64,000 nucleotides of DNA, from assembly GCA_963920705.1 (NCBI GenBank), contig OY987227.1, forward strand, positions 28,935,935 to 28,999,934. Direction: 5' to 3'. Source of the DNA: Odiellus spinosus. Lineage: Eukaryota; Arthropoda; Arachnida; Opiliones; Phalangiidae. Below the pieces are notes generated by a model. It ran no database searches. It was not told the origin of the DNA and saw only the letters and a program-made list of their open reading frames with translations. The position numbers were made by a program, and so were the translations under genes. Shown here one piece after another: positions 22,800 through 34,830 of the stretch (its first letter is position 1; each line of letters starts with the position of its first letter).

Positions 22800-24573
22800 T
22801 CGTGTTTAAAGGGATCTAGAAACGCCATTCAAATTGTTCAAAGAGCGTTTATGCATGCATAACAAGCCCCTGCTATAGCATAATTCTTTTCAGCCTCTTT
22901 TACTATGTCATGGGTCTAGCTATTCTATGGGCTTGACCATCTTGTTATTTCTTCGACCAATTCTCCTTCTACTTTGTTACGTATCAACAAATAGTTGGTA
23001 CTGAAACCGAAGGCTTTGGTCATTCCTATTTGACCGGCCATTCAAATTGACGCTTCGCGCCGAAGGACTTCAGTATTCGCTCGTATTGATATTAAATTCG
23101 AGACTCGAAAGCGTATACCGAAAGCGAAGGCGTTGGCGTTACCTTCTCGCGTCAGTATCCTCTCGCCATGACGCGTCAATTCTAGATCTATATAGCGAAA
23201 GGAAAAGAACTCTGGGAGTTTGGGTATTGACCGCGGTTCATTGGCGCGCTCGGGCGAGCGGAATCTCCCGCGCATTAAGGCTTAGACTTCTTTTCGGGGG
23301 AATTCTCACCCGGAGGAACTTTTTCTTTCTTATTATTGAGTTCATTTTATTTCTTTCGGGCACCGTCTCTATATCTTCTTGGCAATTCGTTCGTCTTACA
23401 GCCATATCCGCGTAACTTCAATATTGGATAATATAGAACAATTTAGCCTTTTTAACAATTTTTTTAATTAATAATTAACATAATTAAGAGATACTAATCG
23501 TACCCCAGTCGCGATGAAAAACCCATTTTCAATTATTTTGAAATGAAAGTCCTCAATATGTCTGTTTTCACCAAAAATTCGGATAAATTTCTCAATTTAA
23601 GGAATATATTTATGTTAATATAATCGTATCTAGGCATTTAAATTTGGTTTATAAAGAATTTTAGTCCTAATTAATCGATTATCCGCGATTAACCAATTAT
23701 TTCGGTTTATTCGTGGTTAATTATCGAACACCTTAAGCGAGTTTAATTTTTTTAAATATTTTAATGGCGCGATTAACAAAAAATCCCATAAATATCGCGT
23801 CTAGCGCGTATTTCCGTAATAATTTCCGAACAAAATATTCGTATAATGTCTTGTAAATCGATGGAAAATTTCTATTTCGCCATAATATTTTGGGATTTTT
23901 CACCCGATAGTGATATTTTATACTAGAGATAGTTAAGGAAAATTTAGTGTAAAAAATAATTTATTTCTTGAATTTCGATTTTGACGCGGTCTCTATTTGA
24001 AGCTTTTTAAGAATATTCTATTAATTAGGTTTGAGAAGAGACTTTTCCTTTAAAACCATTCCACCCTTTTCCCCCGAGTTGATTTTTAAAGGGGCGCGTG
24101 TTTAGGGAGATTTATAAATAGTTTAATTATTTAACAAGACTGTCGAGTCCGTAAGGCGAGCCACACCCCCGACGCCATCGTCACTAATAGTCGCTAAGCC
24201 TACTCTAGAGGTTATGAAATCCGCTTCTACAAGCTGTGACGTCAGCGAACACTTACTAAATACGTAATCCAATAGCTTAAATTAGCGATAAATAGTCAAT
24301 AGAAAACATCACTCGTCGCGGCCGGGTCTCATTTACTCCCTTTAATTTTATATTCGTATTAAAGCTCCAAATTAAATTACGCGACTGCAGTCTCTCTTTC
24401 AGGGTTGAATGCGACAAATATTAAACTAGAAATAAATTTAAAACTTACCCGAAAAATAGACTTAGCTTTAGATTCGTGGAAATCAGCCGAATTTCTTCGC
24501 GTTGATGAACAATGAAGTTTACCTACCTTATTAGATAAATACGCGTTTACCACGACTAGTGCTCTCCCAACTA

Positions 24574-24858
24574 GAGCTCGGAATGGGATCGATCCATTAT
24601 CTTCCGTTATTAATATATTTTCAGATATTTTCGGATAAATTGTTCGTAACTAAAACAATGAAATATACAATATTCGTATGATTGTTAAACGTATAAGGTT
24701 TACCCCAAGATAAGCCTTCGGATGCGGATTATGATTTTACTTTATCTTCGAATAAGCTAACTCGAATAAAAATAGTCTATTTTTAGTCAAACAGATAATA
24801 TACGTAAGAATTTAGTAGATTTTATCCAATTATTAAAAATGATACGAATTCCGAGCTC
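24574..24858 (-). mobile_element. GAGCTC-TIR element, type A, internally deleted (285 bp)
   Basis: Both terminal repeats are present: GAGCTCGGAAT at the left and GAATTCCGAGCTC at the right. The interior is the reverse complement of type A with roughly half missing, including the AAAATGGCCGCC region. TA precedes the left end; the right flank is AA. Confidence 0.7.
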
Positions 24859-25560
24859 AAAAAAAGGAATCAGTTTGGACAGATAATTAGGATATGAAAA
24901 TCACTTAAAAAGACATTGAATAAACAAATGGCCGGGTTAGCAGTTTTTTAGTTAACTTACTCGAGCAATGTCTGAAACGAGTAACAGTTTGTTCTAACTA
25001 GATAAACCACGACAATTACGCCACCACCAACACTAAGAATATAATAGCCTAGACCAAATAGAGGGGGGGGGGGTGTGGCTTAAAAGGGCTTTTAGGGTGG
25101 CCGGGCGGGGTACGTAGAAAGAATCATTTTTCAATTTTTGTCATTTTTAGAGGGTTAAGGTTGGTTTGAAAAGCGTGTTCTTTGAATACGCCCAAAAAGT
25201 GAAAGACGCTTTTCGCAATTTCTGTTATCTTCGAGCTGATAACGCGTACTAGCGTTAGCGTGTAAAGTAAAGGGTTTATAACACGTAATTGAGGGAGCTA
25301 TTTCTTCAAATCCCGCTAATCGTTATAGCTAGGTTATTTCCCGGGAAAAAAAAAGGTTTCGTTATATCAATAAAGGAAATGAATTATTGGTCGTATATTA
25401 TATCGAAAGAATATAAAGGAACATTTTAGATAGTTTCATATCCCAAACATTACGCGCTTTTCCCACCAATCCCTCACCATTTCCGCTCCCAGGGAGGGAA
25501 GGGGAAGGGGCTATAGAAAGAAGTTGGGCAATTTAAGGCGCTTCAACACGCTATGTAAGC

Positions 25561-25810
25561 CGCGTTCATACTAGGCAGCTTGAAATCGATTTAAACAGTT
25601 TCAAAACGTTTCGCTAAAGTCTTTTCTCGAAACTGCTTCGGGAACCAGTTCCGTAGCGATTCGGTTTCAACTGAACCGATAGATGAAGTTACGATAAGTC
25701 GATTTCTAAAGATAACGCGTGAACGCTTAAAATGATTCGTGGCGGGCGATTCGAATCGATCGGTTTGATTTAACCGTTTCAAATCGATTAAGAAATGCTA
25801 GTATGACCGT
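25561..25810 (+). mobile_element. CGCGTTCATA-end element, copy 1 (250 bp)
   Basis: It starts CGCGTTCATACTAGGCAGCT and ends ATGCTAGTATGACCG, an imperfect inverted repeat. The interior is rich in AATCGATT words in both orientations. Related copies lie at 31,714-31,873 and, inverted, at 34,574-34,830; a fragment (CGAATCGGTTT, CTGGTTCCCGAAGC) lies near 29,800-29,870. Confidence 0.6.
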
Positions 25811-27334
25811 ATAACTATAGTGAAGAATATACAGCTTCGCCTCGAACGTTTTAGAAAGTCGATTTGAGCCTCGTGTTGTGTAGCGCGTGTTGCGGGGATT
25901 TCATTGAGCCAAAAGTGGAGCGTCTCTTAATTATAATTTTAATTTTTGTCGCAATTAGAAAGTTTCCGAAATTTTGTACTTTTAAATCCGGAGAGATTTC
26001 GGAGACTCTTCCTTATTTATAGAAACACTGTGTTCCTTTTTCCTGATATATTGAAGAATGCGCGATATCATATGTTTTCAAAATTGTAAAGAGCCATTTT
26101 TCTTTAACCAAATTAACCGCGAAGCCGAGTCCAAAGTGTTAAAAGTCCCGAGAAAGCTTAGAATATAAATTACAGCCGACCCCTGGACGATTATCGCGCA
26201 CCACCGCGTCAAGCCTAGAGAGAAAGAGAGAGAGCAATTATACAAAGAACAGCCGAACGTAAAACGTACGCGACCGACTCTTGTTAACACCGCTATTAAC
26301 GAGTTATACAGTATAACAAAGCCGCGGCGAGAATATATCTTGTAGCGGACGTTTCTGTTTTGGCGCGATTTATGTAACATCAGAAGCCCATAAAACCCTT
26401 CTTTGAAATCGATTACTCCCGGCTCTCGTTTGAAGGGGTAAGTTTCAAAAATTCCGATACGTACGCCTCCTAACGGTAGATATTTTCGGAGGTGGTGTCG
26501 AGGCTCGACTGTCACGCCAAAAGTGGAGTTCCTTAATTGGCTTTGAAAGGGAATATACAATGACTTTCACGCAAATTCCCCTCGTATCGTACGCGTGGGA
26601 ACGCTAGAGCTCGGGATCCGTCTTACGTACAGAAATGTCCGGGAATCACGCGCGTCCTAGGTGTTTTGAAGCCCCTCCCCCAAAAAATAAATTTTCCTTT
26701 GAGAAGGAGATAGTGGAAAATACAATTTTTCCCCATCACAGCGCTATATGGAACGTTAGAGTAACGGACTTCGAAGAAGGGTTTAACCGGCTTCTGGTAA
26801 TAACGACGTAACTCTTTGGCGAACTTTGTACCCGGGGCCAATAAAAAGAGGGTCTATTACGGGGTATACGGGAGGAATATATGGCGCGATAGCCGTAGGC
26901 GGCTATAGAATAAAATTAGAAAGTTTCGTTCTCTCGGCGAACATTAATCAAGGATCCAATTAGCCTTAGTTTTACGGAGAGAGAAGTTTTCGCCACGCGC
27001 GCCTCTACTAGATATAGCTATATGATTAGGCTTCCTTTTTCGAGGACCATCTCGAGGGTCGCGTGGTTCTAGTTCCGCGTAGAATACCTCGTTAAAAGTG
27101 GCAGTGACGCTAAAATTAGAACTAACGAGGAAATTATACTCCTAAGACTCTTTCGTAGCCCGCGATAAATTGTAATACAGGCGCGTTGAAGTCTCCCTCC
27201 GTGTTGCTTTCAATAAACATATCTTAATAAAGATGAATAAGAAACCTGGCGTTCAAAAGCGTCCTCTAGCGGCAAAAGTATTAACGATACCGCGCGAGCG
27301 TCGGCTTATTCTTTATCCGTAGAAGCCACGTACG

Positions 27335-27410
27335 AGGTTTTTGTTCGCTGGAAGGCAGGGCGTGACGCGATTGGTTGAAGGGGTTTCAATTTAAAATAAC
27401 AATCATTGGG
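27335..27410 (+). mobile_element. fragment of the 331-bp palindromic MITE
   Basis: TTTGTTCGCTGGAAGGCAGG, GACGCGATTGGTTGAAGG and a closing AATCATTGGG match the right half of the element at 9,160-9,490, with the middle deleted. Confidence 0.55.
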
Positions 27411-29042
27411 TCGGCCTTAGAATTAGTTTAAACGCGCGTGATCAGGTCGCTTTCACGCGTTCGTTTTCGTGAAGTACTTAATCCATATCAAGCGCTCAAA
27501 AATATTGGTGAGAAATTCTCGAGTTATAAGATTTCCCAATTCTTTCATTTTCGAATGTTTTGACGAGATATTGAACGTTTTTTTGTCACCGAGACTTTAG
27601 TCCGTGACTACTCGAGCTCGGCGCGCTCCTCCCCGGCCGTTTTTGGAATCTCGGAGGAGCCGAAGAGGAGCGCGTCATCCGGGCTAATCAGAATCCGTAA
27701 AAGAAAACTATCTAAGCTAGATTTGACCCTTGGGACGCGAGTTTTTTCTCTTCACCTTGGCGCGGCTTCGAGTTTCAACGACGGCTATCCTTAATAAGGA
27801 TCCTCTTGAAATATTCTATTCCTCGCTGGACGGTGAAAATGGTTGGTTAGCGTGAAAGGGACGCGTGACTGTATAGGGGGGGGGGGGTGGGGAATGAACA
27901 CCTACGGGGAATGCTCGCTTATTCAATTTTTTTTAAGTACGTGATTAATTTGCCTGATTTGCTCGCGGTGTCGAGCCTCTTATCGTCAAAACTTGAAAAT
28001 ATTTTCAGCATTTTAATTCGTGTTAATATTTAATTAGAGCGGGAAAATTAATTGCGGTAAAATCTCGTTATCGAAAGGTCATTTAATCGAGTTATTTCTC
28101 CAAAATATGGTAGAAAATAGTTCTGACTTGGTCACGAACCGCGAAGTTAATTACGAGTTTGATTCTCATGGAAAATTGTTGGCCGAAAACTCATCTGATT
28201 TACGGCTTTATGACGCCTTTTTTAACCGCAAAATCCGCGATTTTTCTCTGGATAATCGGTTCGCTTTTTATATCGCTTACCTTTAAAACCCGAATCAAAA
28301 ATTTATTTACGCGTGTGAAAGTAAAAGGTAGGAATCGGATGGCTCCTACGAGGCTACTTTGCCTCGGACATCGATGCGCGACAGCTAGAACACTTTTACA
28401 GGCGCTTAACATTAGAGAGACTGAGAAATCGAAAACATAGCTAAACTTTTTTCCACGCTTCGCTCAAATTAAGGTAGCTGTATATTTCTGTTAATATAGG
28501 GCCTAACCGTATTTCATTTCTAAAAATTAAAATGTCCATTTCATATTTATACCGATATGTTTAAATGAAAGTTAGGACACGCGTCTATATTTAACGAAAG
28601 AGCCGGAAAGGTTCCGTGGCTCGTCGAGTGCTAGAGCAGTGAACTTTCACATTACGCAATTTTAAAAATTAATATGGGTCTTAAACTCTATAGCCTTTAT
28701 TCTATTTATATCGTTAAATAACTAATAAAACTCTTTGGATAATCTCGAAAGTTTAAACTTCGTTAATCCTCGAAAACTTCAATCTTTATACCCTGGGTAC
28801 GCGTAACTTAAAGAGACGAGGAAACCTACCTTCCACAATTTCCAGTTAAAATTATTTATATAGGGTAGAAAATAATATAAACCAAATTTATAAGACATCC
28901 ATTTCGTTGTTGAAAAGTCATTTCCAAATAATGGTAGTTTTGCCATTTAAAAAGCAATTCATTAGCCAATCACTGAACAGCTATATGTTAGTCACGTTAG
29001 CTTAACGAGTTAGCAGAAACGCTACTTTGATTAGTTTTATAT

Positions 29043-29145
29043 TAACTCGAACAATTTATCCGAGATTAAAATATCTGAAAAAAAAAAAAAAAAATCCTAG
29101 TTATCAATGGATATCCGAAGTTATTCATTATCCGATTCCGAGCTC
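29043..29145 (+). mobile_element. GAGCTC-TIR element, right-end fragment
   Basis: ATTATCCGATTCCGAGCTC followed by TA is preserved, along with the GAACAATTTATCCGAGATTA and GGATATCCGAAGTTATTC words seen at the right end of type B. An A17 run interrupts it. Confidence 0.6.
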
Positions 29146-29880
29146 TAGTTTCAAATGACGTAATTTGATTAGAATAACCATTTTGAAAACATTTATCCCG
29201 TTTCCTTTGAACGAGAGTTTGAAGTTGACTATTAAGCGATATAGTTTGTTTATGAAGACGCTAAGCGCTATCCTTTTTGTTATTTTGTCATCTTTGTTGT
29301 CGCGCCAAGAGTCAAGTAAACGACGCTTCGATATAAGTCTCCCCCGCAGGCTCCGGTTCCTAATCATAGATAAAACCAGCTTTACCACTTTGGTTAAGCC
29401 TATTTCCTTCCTCGCCCATCTAGGGACAAAAAACGCCAACCAAACGATAGAGAATAACAAAAACAAAGTAGCATCCTTGGAGGCGTTTCTTCCGTCTTTA
29501 AAGGGGCAATGGATAAACTAGAAATATCGCGAAAACTCTCTCGAATCCGGAAGAACTCCGAGAAATTTGGGAAAACTCGAAGCAAATTGGAACAAATTGA
29601 GTCAACTGTTTATCCATATTTTTCGATTATCCGCGGGAAGTCGTTGATAAAGACAATGTAATCGCGAACAATTAACCAATTATTTTTTACGATTAACTGA
29701 TTAACCAAATATTTGTGGATAATCTTCTTTAAACCCTGACCTCTACTCGGCGAAATTCGAACTCGGTTGTTGACAAAAAACGAAAGTGTGTACCCCTTCG
29801 GTTTCAGCCGCGAGTTGTTGAAACCGAATCGGTTTGCAACTGGTTCCCGAAGCAAATCGATTCGAAAAGATAAAGCTCAA

Positions 29881-30155
29881 AATCGGATAATGACTAACTA
29901 TCTAAATTGAAAGGAACAGCTCGACTAAATTCCTACATTCTAGCTTCGTAGATCACAATTTGGGTTAAAATCCGCCAAGAAACTCGAAAGGTTTCAAATG
30001 TTTCTTATCGGCGAATGAATAACTCGGATCAATTTAACAATGAGTACGAATTGTAAGTTTGCCTTTACATGTCGGGTATACGTATAACTCGAATAAGAAA
30101 TTAATAAGAATGAATATCAGATTGACATTCGCGATGGTCTTATTCGATTAACAAT
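29881..30155 (-). mobile_element. GAGCTC-TIR element, type B, inverted, ends lost
   Basis: The interior words AATTGAAAGGAACAGCTCGA, AAACTCGAAAGGTTTCAAAT and GATGGTCTTATTCGATTAAC are type B in reverse orientation. Neither terminal repeat survives. Confidence 0.6.
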
Positions 30156-30607
30156 AAATGTCCATATTTCCGCTAAGCCTAATTTTCTGATTGTATAAAT
30201 TGTAATTGAAAAGAGCCCGAAGCGAATGTCACGGAATGGTGGATATGAAAAATGCGGGATAATGGTTGGAAGTAATCGCGCTTCATTCGATTTAGTCTCT
30301 CTTTGAGGAAAGTTTTCTTTCCTCCTCTAATGTAATATCCGATCGGAAAAAAGCTATAGGGATCGAGTTTGCCTGAAGATTGTATACGCGCGTACGAGAA
30401 AGCGTTAGGGTTTTTTCTTTCCCGAACCATTATCATTGTAGAGCTCTCGGAAAATTCTTTTATTTTGGCGCACGCTACCCTCTACTCTTTCTTAATTTGT
30501 TTTTTCTTTTTTCTCTCACTCGAGCCTCTTAAAGGGAGGCTGATTATTTTTATATATTCTTCTACTAATTCTAAGACTTATTCGAAGCGTAGTTCGTCAT
30601 TCGGGTA

Positions 30608-30720
30608 ATATATCCCAATGATTTTAAAACATCATTCGTATTTCACTGACATTCTTTTAAATCGACCCCCTTCAACCAATCGCGTAACGCCTGGCCTAAG
30701 TTGCCTTCCAGCGAATAAAC
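30608..30720 (+). mobile_element. left-half fragment of the 331-bp palindromic MITE
   Basis: ATATCCCAATGATTTTAAAA, CTTCAACCAATCGCGTAACG and TTGCCTTCCAGCGAATAAA match the left half of the element at 9,160-9,490. The match ends exactly where the next element begins at 30,721. Confidence 0.6.
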
Positions 30721-31166
30721 CAGGGGTTCGTACAACATTTTCCAAGTTAATTTCCCCGACTTTTCCAGATTTTCCCTGACCATTTCTAAATAATTTCCCT
30801 GACCAATTTTAGCGTTGTTTTCACGAATTTATTCTTCAGAGTTTGAACTGTTGGTAATTCCCACATTTTATATTACGTAGTTTATCAAGGGGGGTCAGCT
30901 AATAGTTTACTCGGAATATGAGAAACTATTTGAATCTTTATTCAAATATTTTCAATTTACAATAATTATTTTACAATTAATTGCTCAACCAATCGTAAAC
31001 AGTTCCTTGACACTGGTACCAAAATATTTATTTTCTCCGTTCATTTGGGCTATTTTCCCTGACCTATTGGAGCAATTTTCAAAATCCCCGACTTTTCCCT
31101 GACCTTTTGGGCCAATTCGCAAATTCCCTGACTTTTCTAGGTTTTCTAGGTCGTGTAAGAACCCTG
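30721..31166 (-). mobile_element. TCAGGGAA-family element, inverted copy with both ends (446 bp)
   Basis: It begins CAGGGGTTCGTAC and ends GTAAGAACCCTG, so both CAGGG-type ends are present as an inverted repeat. TTCCCTGAC words (the reverse of GTCAGGGAA) recur near both ends. The interior differs from the other copies. It abuts a truncated palindromic MITE on its left. Confidence 0.65.
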
Positions 31167-31259
31167 TACGCTTAATTTTAACGAACGGAAACCGCGTTTC
31201 GAGTATTTCTTTATACGTACAAGGTGGCCTATCTATATCCCGCGTGCCACCCACTCTCG

Positions 31260-31460
31260 ATGTTTTCTAAAAATAGACATTTGGAACTGGGATTATATGA
31301 TAAAGTATGTAAACAAATAGACTTCAAACTCTATAAAGATTGGGAAACGTTGGTGAACGTTTTACAAAAGGGTCGCGCTGAGGAAATGACGCTTAAAAGA
31401 TTCGCAACGGATAAGAACTACCAGATGTTTGCTGATAAAATTATAAGTTTCCTTTCGTAA
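31260..31460 (+). CDS. unassigned coding-like fragment or terminal exon
   Basis: From the ATG at 31,260 the frame runs 66 residues to TAA. From LELGLYDKVCKQ onward it reads like a natural soluble protein end: mixed charged and hydrophobic residues, amphipathic spacing, and a finish in FADKIISFLS. A possible splice acceptor (TTTTCTAAAAATAG) ends at about 31,278, so it could be the last exon of a gene whose other exons I cannot see. It could also be a retrocopy piece. I do not recognise the family. No partner exon, promoter or nearby poly(A) signal was found. Confidence 0.25.
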   Translation: MFSKNRHLELGLYDKVCKQIDFKLYKDWETLVNVLQKGRAEEMTLKRFATDKNYQMFADKIISFLS

Positions 31461-31713
31461 TCTTGAAGAAAATCCTTTCCAAGAGGCGCGCGTACCGAGA
31501 TTCGCCTCCAGAAAGAGACCTAGCTCTCTCCGAGAGCCTCTCGAAACTCCATACAACGCGAGAATTCTTCTGGCCCGAAGCTAAGCGAGCCACGTTTTAA
31601 TAAGGACCGAGTCTGGCTTTAATATTTCTGACTTTGGCCACCACGATATTGGAATAGATATCTTTTCGGGGAAAAAAAATAACCGCGTGGGTGTAACTCC
31701 ATTCCACTATAGT

Positions 31714-31873
31714 CGCGTTCATATCCACGCCTTATAATCGATTTAAACCGTTACAAAATGTTTCCTCGGAGTCGCGTGAACGGGAAACCCTCTTTTATCG
31801 AATCGATTTGATTCGATTTCTCGAAGATGCTCGTACGGTTTAAATCGATTCGAAGCTGCCTAGTATGAACGCG
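31714..31873 (+). mobile_element. CGCGTTCATA-end element, short copy (160 bp)
   Basis: It starts CGCGTTCATATCCACGCC and ends GCTGCCTAGTATGAACGCG, the same ends as the 250-bp copy at 25,561, with AATCGATT words between them. Confidence 0.6.
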
Positions 31874-31919
31874 GCTAATAACTCCCTTACTGGATCCCTA
31901 TCACGTATTACACCCGTTT

Positions 31920-32090
31920 CTATGGAAAACGAGTTGAGCCTGGTTGGGTTGGGGGTGCGAGATAGCGCGAGGGGAGGGGTTACCGCCGAGTTTTTCCACT
32001 CTCGTCATAGCTTATAGCCAATCGAATTGGAACTATTTTTGCGCCACTTCTAAGCAGATCCGCGTAGAAAGATTTACCCGAATGGCGTTC
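31920..32090 (+). repeat. dispersed repeat, paralogous to 35,385-35,535
   Basis: Shared landmarks in the same order are AAACGAGTTGA, GCGAGATAGC(G/A)CGAGGGGAG, CTCGTCATA(A/G)CTTA, GCGCCACTT and GATCCGCG. About 150-170 bp align loosely. Ends were not found, and I could not decide whether it is a SINE or another element type. Confidence 0.5.
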
Positions 32091-32328
32091 TGCCCAACTT
32101 CGAGTTCCTCTTTAATTTCGAATTTGTCTAAGATTTGTCCTTTATAAAAATAACACGTATACGAATCGGGAATATGAATTCTATTGGCGTTTCGCCGTGA
32201 AACGGACGATTCCCTGGCTAAATAAAGGCGGGTCGATAGAAATTGCATTTACAGTTTTTTGTTTCTCCTTTTCTCCGGAGCCTCCCGGTCAAGACGCCAA
32301 ATTAGCGCGGCCAAGGGCAGAATCAGTA

Positions 32329-32710
32329 TACAGGGTGTGTTCCAAAATGGTGGTAAGACCGAGCTCCAGTGGCTTCTATGGGTCATTTGAAGACCAAATG
32401 TTCTAGGACGTTTTGACGTACGGGGCGCCGTTTGAAATTCACCAAATTTATCGTGTATAGATGACCCCTTAACGTAAAACTATACTCGATGCTAAAATCA
32501 ATTTTTTATCAAGCGCGCGCCTTTAAAATATTAACTAAATAATTAAGCGTATTTTATCATTGGTTTAAGGGGTCATCCTTAAATGAATCATTTCGTAACT
32601 CTTAAACGGCGCCCCCGTACGACAAAACGTCGTAGAACATTTTCGTCTTAAAATGACCCATGGAACCCACTGTAGCTCGCTCCTACCACCATTTTTGAAA
32701 ACACCCTGTA
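32329..32710. mobile_element. 382-bp palindromic MITE with TACAGGGTGT ends
   Basis: The ends are TACAGGGTGTGTTCCAAAAT and the complement of ATTTTTGAAAACACCCTGTA, flanked by TA on both sides (32,327-32,328 and 32,711-32,712). The two arms stay complementary far inward: CCAC at the ends, GACGTTTTGACGTACGGGGC on the left and GCCCCCGTACGACAAAACGTC on the right. The whole element could therefore fold into a hairpin. TA flanks fit a Tc1/mariner-type mobiliser; that is inference. There is no coding capacity. Confidence 0.75.
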
Positions 32711-33323
32711 TATTTAAAGCGTATTCGAAAGTATCGTCTCCTACTTATGATCTGGTTGTAACGCCTTTAGTTTCGGCTCGGAGAAAATGTTGTTGTTGTA
32801 ATAAAAGCCCAAAACTGCACCGTGGTCTCGAGAAATCGGGCTATATTCGAAAGATCCGTGGATATTCTAAATTACGAGCTTGGAAATAACTAAATTCTCG
32901 TAGAGAAATATAATTTACAATGGGAATAGCGATCCCTTCCTAGGGGAATGAAATTGAAATGACTAAAAAAACGGAAGCTAAGAAAATACTCGAAAGAAGA
33001 ATTGCATTTTTTAGTACGGATATTTTTCTCTCTCTCCCAAGATTCGTCTTGATTCTTCCGGGGAATACAAAAAGGCCGCGTCTGATTTTTCTTTTCTGAT
33101 TCGAAATGTTAAATTCATTGGAAAAAGTTCCTCTGGAATGTAAAGTATAAGAGAAATAAAATCAAATTATGAAAAAAAAAATATGGCTTAAGCCCAGTTT
33201 TCTATCTACCTATTCAAACTTTTCCAAGAGAAGATTAGGATATATAAAATCCATCTAGATTTAATATCCCCTTCTTTGTCACTCGGAGTCTGAGAACCTG
33301 GATTAAAAGAAAATCTTGATTTA

Positions 33324-33860
33324 GAGCTTGGAATAAGTATATTTTTGGTTAATCGTTATAAGACCATCGTGAATGTCAATCAGATATTATCCGTTCGCGA
33401 AAAAACATATCCATTTCTTATCTGCAGAATGTAAAAGGCAAACTATTTATTCGTATTCATTAATTGTTATAGGAAATTGATACTAGTTATTCATTCGCCG
33501 ATATGAACAATTTGAAACCTTTCGAGTTTCTTCGCGGATTTTAACCCAAATTAAGATCTATGAAGCTAGAATGTAGGAATTTAGTCGAGCTGTTCCTTTC
33601 AATTTAGATTAAAATGTAATTATTATATTTCATTCTACACGGATTTCGAGAAACAACATATTTTTATCTTGGCTTTATCCGTTTGAATAAACGCGTAATT
33701 TGTTTATTAATCGAGCTTGAAATTTTATCTCCCGCATTTGAAACGCGTCTGTTTATATAATTTGCGGCTTTATATTAAGAAACAATTTATTCGAGATTAA
33801 AATATCCGAAATAAAGCCTAGTTATCCCTGGATATCCGGAGTTCTTCATTATCCGATTCC
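33324..33860 (+). mobile_element. GAGCTC-TIR element, type B, near full length
   Basis: It starts GAGCTTGGAAT and runs through the full set of type-B words (AATGTCAATCAGATATTATC, TTCATTCGCCGATATGAAC, GGATTTCGAGAAAC, GATTAAAATATCCG) to CATTATCCGATTCC. The last bases of the right terminal repeat are lost. Confidence 0.7.
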
Positions 33861-34573
33861 TATCAACAGTTTGCGTAACTTTTACTTGCGATCCATTACG
33901 CTGAGCGTACCATTCTTCAAGTATTAAGTTCCTCGGAGACCTTTGATAAATTTCATCCGTATCCCCCAATGATATGTCTTTTTAAGACTCGCGGCTGACT
34001 ACGTAGTTTTGCTAAGGCTCTTTAAAACTTTTTTCTTCGTTCATTGTTGGAATAAGGGGGTACTTTTCGAGCCCTAAGGACCTCTCCATTCTTCTTTCGT
34101 ACGTATGTTTTTTTAGTCCCTCGTTTTAGCTTTATCTTGTCTGGCTGGAATTCGAAGCTTATTTCCTGGCAAATTTTATTCGCGCCGAAAGTTTTTCGAG
34201 CTCGAATTTGATCCGACTGTTTACGCCACCCTAATAAAATTTGAATCCCGCGGTTATTTAAATTTCTTTGTTGGTTTTTCTTTTGACTTTTGACCTCCCT
34301 TTTCTATTTTCTCGCTTCGAGAGACACTTTGGGAATAATATTATAAAAGTTGTAGTATCGACGTATTTTTATTTCTACTTAAATTCTACGCTTTTCTCGT
34401 ACGCGAGTTCCTTGTTGAACTTGGAAGGTATCAATATATATAATTATACGTACGTCTGTCTGACAGTCAGGAACGCTAAAGTTTACGCGCGAAATTAGCG
34501 AAATGAGAAAATCTGGAGCGTTTTTCCCGAATCCGCGTTGCCTCTTAAATATGATAGGAAAGGTTTTAAAGCT

Positions 34574-34830
34574 ACGTTCTCACGCTAGCATTTCTTAATC
34601 GATTTGAAACGGTAAAATCAAACCGATCGATTCGAATCACCCGTCAGTAATCGTTTTAAGCGTAAATCGATTTATCGTAGCTTCATCTATCGCTCGTTGA
34701 AATCGAATCAGTATGAAACTGGTTCCCGAAGCAGTTTAGAAAAATCAAATCGATTCAAGAATAGACGATTTCCCTTTCACGCGACTATGGCAAAACGATT
34801 TGAAAGTGTTTAAATCGATTCCAAGGCGAG
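34574..34830 (-). mobile_element. CGCGTTCATA-family element, inverted copy
   Basis: Relative to 25,561-25,810 the interior is reversed: GCTAGCATTTCTTAATCGAT on the left, then GGTAAAATCAAACCGATCGA, TTCATCTATCG and ACTGGTTCCCGAAGCAGTTT. The right end is degraded. Confidence 0.5.

Noticed and set aside
20439..22828. Three overlapping - strand frames of 742-793 codons reading a repeated MFFKSCFSNHVFQI peptide
   Set aside because: They are the automatic result of a stop-free 14-bp satellite unit read in three frames. There is no codon bias, domain or flanking gene structure.
26078..26560. 160-codon open frame on the - strand
   Set aside because: It is the longest stray frame outside repeats, but it shows no recognisable domain, has no convincing splice sites, and its composition is like the surrounding non-coding DNA. 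A protein search would settle it.
29128..29521. Overlapping open frames of 112 codons (- strand) and 118 codons (+ strand)
   Set aside because: Both strands are open over the same bases, neither shows a domain, and no splice or start context supports either.
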